Below are positions 6,535 through 12,613 of a DNA stretch of 12,613 nucleotides, piece by piece (the stretch's first letter is position 1; every line of letters begins with the position of its first letter). The notes beneath the pieces are model-generated. The model saw nothing but the letters and a program-made list of their open reading frames with translations, ran no database searches and was not told where the DNA came from. The position numbers and the translations under genes were made by a program. Source of the DNA: Terriglobia bacterium (GTDB taxonomy: Bacteria; Acidobacteriota; Terriglobia; UBA7540); contig JASHYZ010000173.1 in the NCBI GenBank assembly GCA_030042795.1, positions 1 through 12,613 on the forward strand, written 5' to 3'.

Positions 6535-9500
6535 ATGACGTTAAAACTCAACCAAATTCGCAGGCGCGAGGTGCTCTGCGCGGGGGAACTTGTGGTTGCA
6601 AACGGTGCGCCCGTGACAGGCGCTGCCTGCAAATGCTGCAAGAAATGTGCTGAAGCGGTGCTGATTCTCCTATTCTTTGGTACGGCCGGTCTGGCCTTCG
6701 CACAGGGCGGCCCCACGGGCGCCATCAGTGGCGTCGTTCAAGACCCTTCGGGGGCAGTCGTCACCGGGGCTCAAGTTGAAATTGCGAGTGAGGCGACGCA
6801 GGAATTCGTTCGGAAGCTGACCACTGATCGTTCTGGGTTGTTCACCGCCCCTCTTCTGCCTGTGGGATCGTACTCAGTGCAAGTGAGCGCGACCGGGTTC
6901 GCGACGACAGCGTTTTCCGGCGTCCTCGTGCGGGTGACTGAAATCACTCGCCTAACGGCCGTGCTTCAGGTCGCCCACGCGCGGGAGAAGGTCAACGTTT
7001 CAGCAAACGTCATCAAGATTGACACCTCGAACCCGACCACCGGCGAGGCTTTAGGGTCTGTTACCCTTACCACCCTGCCCCTGGCAACTCGGAACTTTCA
7101 GCAGTTGCTTACTCTTTCAGCAGGCGCCTTTTCGAACTTGAACAATGCCTCGCAATTGGGACGCGGCTTCGTGGCTATCAATGTAAACGGCGGGCGAGAA
7201 GACAATAACAACTATTTGGTGGAAGGAATCTCGGCTTCCGATTATTCTTTCGGCGAGCTGACCTATACTCCGCTTCCCAATCCCGACGCAGTCCAGGAAT
7301 TCAAGGTAAGCACCAGCCTCTATGATGCCACGCAAGGCCGCAACGGGGGCGGCAACATCAACGCCATTCTGAAAAGCGGCACGGACCGATACCACTTTGA
7401 TGCCTGGGAATATTTGCGCAACACCAGCCTCGACGCAAACGACTTCTTCCTAAATGCTGCGGGCAGTCCGAGGCCCAGAATTCAGCAGAATATCTTCGGC
7501 GGAGACGCGGGCGGGCCGCTCGGCCCGCGGGCGCAACTGGGTTATTTTTACCTGAATTATCAGGGCACGCGCCAGCGCAGCGGTGACTCACCGGGGACTT
7601 TTATCAACACCCAAATTCCCGTTCTGCCGGCCGATCGCTCAGCGGCATCGCTCGCCACTCTGTTTAGCAGTCCTGCCACAGGAAACTGCCCTGCGCAGAC
7701 CATCACCGCGAACCAAGTCGACCCAGTCGCGCTGGCGCTGCTCAACTTCAAGAGCAAGCAATTTGGCGCGGATGCCAACGGATTTCTGATTCCCTCGGTG
7801 CTTGGCGCCCCCGGCGTCACCGTGAACCCTACAACGTGCGCACCAGCGATTAACACGGGTCCTCTGGTACTGAGCGAGGTTGGCAGGTTCACCGACGATC
7901 AGTTTACAGCGAATTGGGACCGCGATTTTCATTCTGGCGCGGACCACGTGTCGTTCCGCTTTTTCTATTCTGACTCCGACACGTTCGAACCCTTTGGCGG
8001 CGATTCGGTTCAGATCCAAACGGGAGGAGAGCCGACCGCCAACAACCTCAATTTCCCGCTCGACATTCCTCTGCACGGACGCTTCGGCAGTATCAGCGAA
8101 ACCCATCTCTTCGGTAGCGACCTGGTGAACGAACTTCGCTTTGGCCTCAACGTGATCAGCGACAGATTCACCAACGTGCAGGGCACCGGAAGCGATGCCA
8201 TACCGACTGCCGCGCAACTGGGAATTCAGCAGGCCAGCGGCGCGTCCGGCATTTACCGATTTCAGTTCGGATCCTACGCCATTGGCCCTTACCCTACCGA
8301 TACCCAGTCGGTACTCGCCGACGACTTCGTTTGGTTGGACACCTTGAGTTGGACTCACGGGCCCCACACGTTCCGCTTCGGGGGCGAAATTGACCGCAAC
8401 ACGCTGCGCCGCAACCTCCCCGTGGTGGACGACGGTCTGCTCTTCTTTCAGCCAGGCTCCGATTTTGCCGTCAGTGACTTCCAGAATTTCCTCCTGGGCT
8501 CCCCGTTGTATGCCTTTGGGGGCGGGGGCGCCGCAAATCACGACTACCGTGTCCCGGCTTTCGCCTTCTTTGCGCAGGACGACTACCGCGTGACCCAAAC
8601 CTTCACTTTGAACCTCGGAATCCGCAGTGAGCTGGCGGGAGCGCCTTATGACGAACTCTGTCACCTCGGCAATGTGAACCCAGGCCTGGCGTCGGCAGGG
8701 CAGCCTTTTGTCTATCCTTCGTGTGTGAGTCAGTTCAACATCACGGGTTTCAGCGGCACGCTCGACCGGTCTGGGCTGAACAACGAATATGCTACCGTAT
8801 GGGAGCCGCGTATCGGCTTGGCCTATGATCTCTTCGGCCGCCACACCACATCGATTCGCGCTGGCTATGGCATGTACGGCGTGCGCGAAGATTTGGGCGC
8901 CATGGATAATCTGGCTGTGACCCCGCCGATTTACCCCCTGGGCTTAGCGTACCTGCCCGGAACAGACAGCCTCCCGTGTCTCTTTTACACAAACCAAAAC
9001 TGTGGCCAAGCTCCCCTCGTACCGCCATTGGGCGCGGTGAGCGGCAATTTCCTGCCTGTTACTTCACTCCTCCAGGGATTCCCAAACAACGATACAACCC
9101 AGAGTCCCAACATCTCGGGCAACGTGCCTGGCCTCATCGGTGATTTCGTTCCTCTCCACTGGATCGCGCCCACCACGCAGCAATGGAACCTGACCGTGCA
9201 GCACGAATTTGGCAAGAGTTGGTTTGTCGAGTTAGGCTATGTGGGAACTAAAGGCACCCATCTGCGCGTCACTTACGATCCGAATGAAGCTCAACTCGTC
9301 AGCCCTAGCCATCCCCTAACAGTGACAGCCCAAAACGGGCAGCAGTTCACGATCACACAGAACACCGCAGCAAACGCCGACGCGCGGGCCCCGTATCTGC
9401 CACTGGCCCCATCGGGTTTCGAGGCCTTCGCTCCCATCTCCAACTCGCACTACAATGCCTTGCAGTTCACCCTCGCCCATCACTTTTCTGAGGGCTTATA

Positions 9501-10197
9501 TCTTCAGAGCGCCTACACGTACTCCAACTCGATCGACGATGTCTCCACGGCCAGTGTGGCCTTTCTGACCCGCTTTAACGATCAGAATAATCCCAGCGAT
9601 TCTACCGGCCTGTCGGATTTTAACCGCCGTCACCGATCGATCACCAGCTTTGTCTACGCACTGCCTTTTTACAAAAATAAGAGGGGCCTTGCCAGCACGG
9701 CGCTGGGCGGCTGGGAAGCGAGTGGCGTGCTGACGCTTCAAAGTGGCTCGCCCTTCACGCTGATGGACTCTGCAGGCGGAACCGCTGTCGCCTTGACCAG
9801 CCCGGCCATCACCGCCAGCTTCGCCCCAGGATATGGTTGCTCGAATGCTTCGACTGCCGGGAGCATCAGTTCGCGCTTGAACCATTGGGTGAACCCCGCC
9901 GCCTACCAACCGGCCCCCGTCGTAGGCCCGGATGGCTCTACGGGCTTTGGCGATTCTCCGCGGAATTGTATTATTGGCCCACCACAGAAGAATATGGACT
10001 TCGCTATCGGGAAGACATTTCTTTTGACTGAGCGCCAGAGCCTACGGTTTGGAGTCGACTTTTTCAATCTGACTAACCATCCTTCATTCGCCAACCCTCC
10101 TGCCGTCGATATCGAGAGTCCCGCTTCCTTTGCGCAAATCACTCAAACTGTGGGGACGCCACGGCTGGTTCAGTTCTCGTTGAAGTATGCGTTTTGA
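6535..10197 (+). CDS. Oar-like TonB-dependent outer-membrane receptor
   Basis: A second large Oar-like receptor of 1220 residues. The frame is open from ATG 6442, but ATG 6535 is chosen because AGGAG lies 10 nt upstream and the candidate promoter lies between the two. In-frame GTGs at 6592 (after GGGGGAA) and 6613 would give shorter, more ordinary signal peptides. The signal h-region AVLILLFFGTAGLAFA ends with probable cleavage before QGG (residue 57). A carboxypeptidase-regulatory-like domain follows at about residues 62-145 (AISGVVQDPSGAVV, GLFTAPLLPVGSYSVQV), then a plug region (VNGGREDNNNYLVEGI, VQEFKVSTSLYDATQGRNGG, SGTDRYHFDAWEYLRNTS) and a beta-barrel ending RLVQFSLKYAF. Role: outer-membrane binding and TonB-driven uptake of an unknown large ligand. 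It shares the fold plan with the divergent receptor at 2232-6068, but the two are clearly different in sequence, so they are not a recent duplication. An unusual Cys cluster (CKCCKKC, residues 32-38) precedes the signal helix. Confidence 0.92.
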   Translation: MTLKLNQIRRREVLCAGELVVANGAPVTGAACKCCKKCAEAVLILLFFGTAGLAFAQGGPTGAISGVVQDPSGAVVTGAQVEIASEATQEFVRKLTTDRSGLFTAPLLPVGSYSVQVSATGFATTAFSGVLVRVTEITRLTAVLQVAHAREKVNVSANVIKIDTSNPTTGEALGSVTLTTLPLATRNFQQLLTLSAGAFSNLNNASQLGRGFVAINVNGGREDNNNYLVEGISASDYSFGELTYTPLPNPDAVQEFKVSTSLYDATQGRNGGGNINAILKSGTDRYHFDAWEYLRNTSLDANDFFLNAAGSPRPRIQQNIFGGDAGGPLGPRAQLGYFYLNYQGTRQRSGDSPGTFINTQIPVLPADRSAASLATLFSSPATGNCPAQTITANQVDPVALALLNFKSKQFGADANGFLIPSVLGAPGVTVNPTTCAPAINTGPLVLSEVGRFTDDQFTANWDRDFHSGADHVSFRFFYSDSDTFEPFGGDSVQIQTGGEPTANNLNFPLDIPLHGRFGSISETHLFGSDLVNELRFGLNVISDRFTNVQGTGSDAIPTAAQLGIQQASGASGIYRFQFGSYAIGPYPTDTQSVLADDFVWLDTLSWTHGPHTFRFGGEIDRNTLRRNLPVVDDGLLFFQPGSDFAVSDFQNFLLGSPLYAFGGGGAANHDYRVPAFAFFAQDDYRVTQTFTLNLGIRSELAGAPYDELCHLGNVNPGLASAGQPFVYPSCVSQFNITGFSGTLDRSGLNNEYATVWEPRIGLAYDLFGRHTTSIRAGYGMYGVREDLGAMDNLAVTPPIYPLGLAYLPGTDSLPCLFYTNQNCGQAPLVPPLGAVSGNFLPVTSLLQGFPNNDTTQSPNISGNVPGLIGDFVPLHWIAPTTQQWNLTVQHEFGKSWFVELGYVGTKGTHLRVTYDPNEAQLVSPSHPLTVTAQNGQQFTITQNTAANADARAPYLPLAPSGFEAFAPISNSHYNALQFTLAHHFSEGLYLQSAYTYSNSIDDVSTASVAFLTRFNDQNNPSDSTGLSDFNRRHRSITSFVYALPFYKNKRGLASTALGGWEASGVLTLQSGSPFTLMDSAGGTAVALTSPAITASFAPGYGCSNASTAGSISSRLNHWVNPAAYQPAPVVGPDGSTGFGDSPRNCIIGPPQKNMDFAIGKTFLLTERQSLRFGVDFFNLTNHPSFANPPAVDIESPASFAQITQTVGTPRLVQFSLKYAF

Positions 10198-10244
10198 TGG
10201 AGTACGGGCTGCGAGTCGGCCTGGCAAAACGCAGTGATATGCTT

Positions 10245-11525
10245 TCAGAATGCTAGCGCTCGTCGTAGCAATAGGACGACCACACCCACGCCGACGACCA
10301 CCAGGGACGCCGTGGTGACCGTCCGCCGCAAGCGCCCGTCTTGCGCCTGCTGATAGACGAGCGGAAGATCAGCTAAGGCACTCGAGATTGAGCATAAAAC
10401 CACTCCCGCACCACCGAGCGAGGGCGCCAACTCGCCCCGAGAAACGAGTAGCGCCGCGGTGGCTGTGGTGCTGGCACTGCTCACGAGTCCCCCCACAAGA
10501 CTGAGCCCCAGAAACCCAAGCTTGCCCAGGTAACGCTCGGCCAAGGTCCCCGCAACCTGAATCAGTATAAACAGAGCGGCGAATTTCGATATCCTCGCCC
10601 AGGAGAGTGGCGAGGATATTTGAAGCTCCCGAGGAACGTCCGCACCTCGCCGTCCCCTGTACCACGTGATGAGTGCTGAACTGCCGGCCATGGCGAGCAA
10701 AGGCCACAAGGCTTCAGGAAGCGCACGAGGCGCAAAGATAGCTAAAATCGCAGCGTTCCTCGAGAACATAGCGAAGTTGGTCAGCAGGACAATCCCGACC
10801 GCCATCCAGGCCAAAGCCGCACCGCCGGAAGCGATCCAGGGGCCCATTTCGGCCACAGTCGCCGTGCTGTTCACCAGGCCGCCGAGCAAAGCGGTGTAAT
10901 AGACTCCCCGTGTGCCGTACAGACGCAGCAAGACGTAGTTCACGAACCCGATGCCTGCAAGGACGATAATCACCACCCAGGCTTCGCGCGGATTGATCAG
11001 TTTCCAGGGGTCCACAAAGCGGCTCGGAAGGAGTGGATAAATAACAAAGCCCAACAGCCCGATTAAGACGGCGCTTCGAATCTCCTCCAGCGTCAAGCCG
11101 CCAGCGAAGCGCCGCAGCTCCGCTTTCCACGCCAGTAGCATGATGACGAGGATGGCCGAAGCAACTGGAGTGAAGAGATGCCCCTGGCCCACGAGTATGC
11201 CGAGAGCCGTGGTGACCATGAGAGCCGCTGAAGTGGTGATCTCCAGCGTACGGTTGCTCAACAGGCTCCTCGTATTGACAAAGATGATCAATATAAAGAT
11301 TCCGGCCAGCGCTGCCAGCCCGTAGCCATATCCCAAAAGCGAGCTGACCATTCCGAGGAGGGATGCGATGGCGAACGTTCGGACACCCAAGTCCTTCTGA
11401 GCCCATTCCCTCTCCAGTCCCACCAGCAGTCCAATGCCAAGGGACAGCGCAACCTTCCGCGCAACTTCGGCCGGGGGAAAGTTGCTTACGAGTGCCAGTG
11501 GCGGAGCGGCATCGCAAAGTTTCAT
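10245..11525 (-). CDS. MgtC/SapB-DUF4010 family membrane protein
   Basis: A 426-residue polytopic inner-membrane protein with an N-terminal MgtC/SapB-like domain and a C-terminal DUF4010-like domain. The MgtC signature is clear: LGIGLLVGLEREW at about residues 29-41, followed by LGVRTFAIASLLGMV. The DUF4010 half carries two related small-residue segments, GGLVNSTATVAEM and GGLVSSASTTATAAL, typical of that family's repeated plan. Roughly a dozen hydrophobic segments cover the protein. MgtC proteins are linked to Mg2+ limitation and to inhibition of F-type ATP synthase in enterobacterial pathogens, but fused DUF4010 homologues are not functionally defined, so ion transport is only a suggestion. 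The start is set at ATG 11525, with GGAGGA (11536-11541) 10 nt upstream; a GTG at 11552 is in frame but has no ribosome binding site. The ATG overlaps the stop of an upstream 61-codon ORF by ATGA. The gene converges on the receptor with a 47-nt gap and no obvious terminator. Confidence 0.85.
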   Translation of the reverse strand: MKLCDAAPPLALVSNFPPAEVARKVALSLGIGLLVGLEREWAQKDLGVRTFAIASLLGMVSSLLGYGYGLAALAGIFILIIFVNTRSLLSNRTLEITTSAALMVTTALGILVGQGHLFTPVASAILVIMLLAWKAELRRFAGGLTLEEIRSAVLIGLLGFVIYPLLPSRFVDPWKLINPREAWVVIIVLAGIGFVNYVLLRLYGTRGVYYTALLGGLVNSTATVAEMGPWIASGGAALAWMAVGIVLLTNFAMFSRNAAILAIFAPRALPEALWPLLAMAGSSALITWYRGRRGADVPRELQISSPLSWARISKFAALFILIQVAGTLAERYLGKLGFLGLSLVGGLVSSASTTATAALLVSRGELAPSLGGAGVVLCSISSALADLPLVYQQAQDGRLRRTVTTASLVVVGVGVVVLLLRRALAF

Positions 11526-11707
11526 CTCCAGCGATTCCTCCGGTTGCGGCACGGCTTCGGGCCGATCGAAGAAAAAGTTACAACTTCTTCGAACACTTTA
11601 ACGGGATCGCGATGCCAAGGTGTCGTTTCCCCGGCAACAACCTTTGTCGCCGAACGAGATAGTTTTCCGCGATGGTGCAAGACCTGCTGATCTCCGATCC
11701 GTTCCAT
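11522..11707 (-). CDS. 61-residue ORF coupled to MgtC-like gene
   Basis: A short ORF from ATG 11707, with GGAGA (11713-11717) 5 nt upstream, to a TGA that overlaps the ATG of the MgtC-like gene as ATGA. This arrangement is typical of translational coupling. The middle (KVVAGETTPWHRDPVKVFEE) looks protein-like and weakly recalls the first metal-binding strand of small cupins (GExTPWHxH), though the second His is Asp here and the rest of a cupin barrel is missing. The C-terminal end is basic (PKPCRNRRNRWR), as expected where it runs over the ribosome binding site of the next gene. It could be a real small protein, a leader peptide, a truncated cupin, or chance. Third-position GC is moderate and does not decide. 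Confidence 0.35.
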   Translation of the reverse strand: MERIGDQQVLHHRGKLSRSATKVVAGETTPWHRDPVKVFEEVVTFSSIGPKPCRNRRNRWR

Positions 11708-11843
11708 TGGATTCTCCAGTTGCCGGACTCGTTTACTCTATCTGCGTTTACCAGCTTCGCGGACTGAGCAACACCCGGGCCAAGCGGCGTCTCGCTGCTG
11801 AGCACCGTGTTGCCGGCCTGTTATGCCGGTCATCGCTGAGTTT
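11708..11843. other. non-coding spacer left of the tRNA fragment
   Basis: I see no gene here. Just before the tRNA fragment there is a hairpin, GCCGGC-N7-GCCGGT (11812-11830, one G-U pair), without a U-run. A tRNA-Glu 5' half (a GTCCCC acceptor strand and a GTCTAG-type D arm) should occupy about 11817-11843 and is absent. If the tRNA fragment is an attachment site, this is the terminal sequence of the element. Confidence 0.4.
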
Positions 11844-11892
11844 CAGCCCTTTCACGGCGGTAACACGGGTTCAAATCCCGTCGGGGACGCCA
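11844..11892 (+). tRNA. 3' part of tRNA-Glu(UUC), 5' half missing
   Basis: The sequence matches the 3' half of a bacterial tRNA-Glu. It has the anticodon loop CTTTCAC (11849-11855, anticodon TTC at 11851-11853), the 3' anticodon strand GGCGG, the T arm ACGGG-TTCAAAT-CCCGT (11865-11881), the acceptor strand CGGGGAC (11882-11888), discriminator G and encoded CCA (11890-11892). The 5' anticodon strand is imperfect (CAGCC where CCGCC is expected), and upstream there is no D arm and no GTCCCCG acceptor strand, so it cannot fold as a tRNA. A clean tRNA sequence running from the anticodon arm to the CCA end is the usual form of an attachment site left by a tyrosine-recombinase element that integrates into a tRNA 3' end. 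Confidence 0.85.
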
Positions 11893-11961
11893 CTTCCAGG
11901 CAGCAAGCCACTCACTTCGCATCTGTCTTGCACTAGCTCAAAGGCACACTCGATTTCCGCG

Positions 11962-12613
11962 CTACGGCTCACCCTGCTTGACAGGCAACTCCAAAGACGA
12001 GTGATGAGCCGCATCGCGGTACACAGTCCAGTTCGGTGGCGGACCGGGCAGGGCGGCAAAGTGATCCCGATCGGCGCCGGCGAGCGCCAGCCGAATCGCG
12101 TGCCCTCTCCTAAACAGATAGGAGGTGGGAATCAGGGCAAAGTCGATCTCGAAAATCTCGCCTGCCTTCAGGGGCGCGCCATCGCTGTGTTTGAATGAGT
12201 GGTAAGGCGCGGGTTGGGGATAGAGCGGGCCCGAACTTACGACCCGGTGAAGCGCGCGTAGCTCGCCTTCGGTGACGTACCAGACGTGGCCCTTGAGATC
12301 GACGTCTTCAAGGTAGACAAAGAATTCACCGTCGCCCGCCGTCGATTTCAAAGACAGGTTGACCTTCGGTGATCCCGTCACCTCCAGGTCGCTCTCGAGG
12401 GGGCGCGATGTGTAGCAGAGCAAGTGTTCGTCGGCCCGGCGACGATCGGGGTAAGCAACGTTGCTCCCCAGGTCCCACCGTGATGTGAGGCCGGTGGTAG
12501 CGTTGAGATCCACCTGATAGCCATCGCTGGCCCCCTCTGTGCTGGGCTGCTGAGCACTGAGGCGCCGATCCTGATCAAGGTAGAACATCTTCGGCTGAAC
12601 GCCTGGCGGAGGC
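11962..12613 (-). CDS. CocE/NonD-type hydrolase, C-terminal part
   Basis: The frame is open through the right edge (PPGVQPK precedes the first internal Met at 12588), so about 217 C-terminal codons are visible and the N-terminus and catalytic alpha/beta-hydrolase domain lie outside. The visible part matches the C-terminal jelly-roll (PepX_C) domain of CocE/NonD-family serine hydrolases and X-Pro dipeptidyl peptidases. Markers are a FYLDQDRRLS strand, LLCYTSRPLESDLEVTGSP (the conserved LxYxSxPLxxDxEVTG block), FFVYLEDVDLKG, TEGELRALHR, and the closing segments FEIDFALIPTSYLFRRGH and IRLALAGAD. Family members hydrolyse peptides, esters or acyl-amides; the substrate cannot be told without the active-site domain. 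It ends 70 nt from the tRNA-Glu fragment and converges on it. If that fragment marks an element end, this gene belongs to the older chromosome. Confidence 0.88.
   Translation of the reverse strand, partial: PPPGVQPKMFYLDQDRRLSAQQPSTEGASDGYQVDLNATTGLTSRWDLGSNVAYPDRRRADEHLLCYTSRPLESDLEVTGSPKVNLSLKSTAGDGEFFVYLEDVDLKGHVWYVTEGELRALHRVVSSGPLYPQPAPYHSFKHSDGAPLKAGEIFEIDFALIPTSYLFRRGHAIRLALAGADRDHFAALPGPPPNWTVYRDAAHHSSLELPVKQGEP

Noticed and set aside
6186..6725. 179-codon leftward ORF as an intact gene
   Set aside because: Only about 35 codons match a transposase and the match begins in another frame; the rest is antisense to the second receptor's leader. It is treated as a pseudogene remnant.
7639..8844. 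401-codon antisense ORF inside the second receptor gene
   Set aside because: It lies wholly opposite a clear receptor coding sequence and its product is low in recognisable structure; long antisense frames are common in GC-rich genes.
10714..11517. 267-codon ORF on the same strand as the MgtC-like gene, in another frame
   Set aside because: It overlaps the whole MgtC domain, is rich in Arg/Gly/His/Ser without hydrophobic helices, and shows no motif.
11620..12198. 192-codon rightward ORF
   Set aside because: It reads through the tRNA fragment (the tell-tale TRVQIPSGTP peptide of a translated T arm) and over the antisense of the CocE-type gene.
1..12613. CRISPR array, intact insertion sequence or complete tRNA/rRNA
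   Set aside because: No regularly spaced repeats, no full transposase and no complete structural RNA were seen on either strand.

Overview
The window reads as a piece of an Acidobacteriota chromosome. The main reason is a pair of very large (about 1,220-1,280 residue) Oar-like outer-membrane receptors, each with a signal peptide, a carboxypeptidase-regulatory-like domain, a plug and a long beta-barrel ending in an aromatic residue. This architecture is greatly expanded in that phylum. The assignment is inference from protein style; no rRNA or marker gene is present.

Layout. Positions 1-310 hold two very small single-helix membrane proteins in a leftward operon, the second cut by the window edge. 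The stretch 311-739 is non-coding and carries a leftward promoter with palindromes. A rightward radical-SAM/SPASM anaerobic sulfatase maturase (740-2035) converges, across a strong hairpin, on the first Oar-like receptor (leftward, start best placed at 6068). The second receptor (rightward, 6535-10197) is divergent from the first. The roughly 470-base region between them holds a frameshifted transposase remnant, a 25-bp palindrome and a candidate promoter facing each way. The second receptor converges on an MgtC/SapB-DUF4010 membrane protein (leftward, start 11525), which is preceded by a 61-codon ORF overlapping its start by ATGA. Next comes the isolated 3' part of a tRNA-Glu(UUC) gene (about 11844-11892). 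Last is the C-terminal part of a CocE/NonD-type (X-Pro dipeptidyl-peptidase-like) hydrolase, open at the right edge.

How it may work together. The receptors probably bind or import large substrates at the outer membrane, and the maturase would activate sulfatases. Sulfated-glycan use is a possible theme, but no sulfatase, glycoside hydrolase or TonB gene is visible, so this remains inference. The most informative non-coding signal is the 5'-truncated tRNA-Glu. It has the form of the displaced attachment site left at the far end of a tRNA-integrated element. By its orientation, sequence to its left (possibly the whole receptor/maturase region) would be element DNA, and the hydrolase to its right would be original chromosome. 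No integrase and no intact tRNA-Glu lie in this window, so the island is a testable hypothesis.
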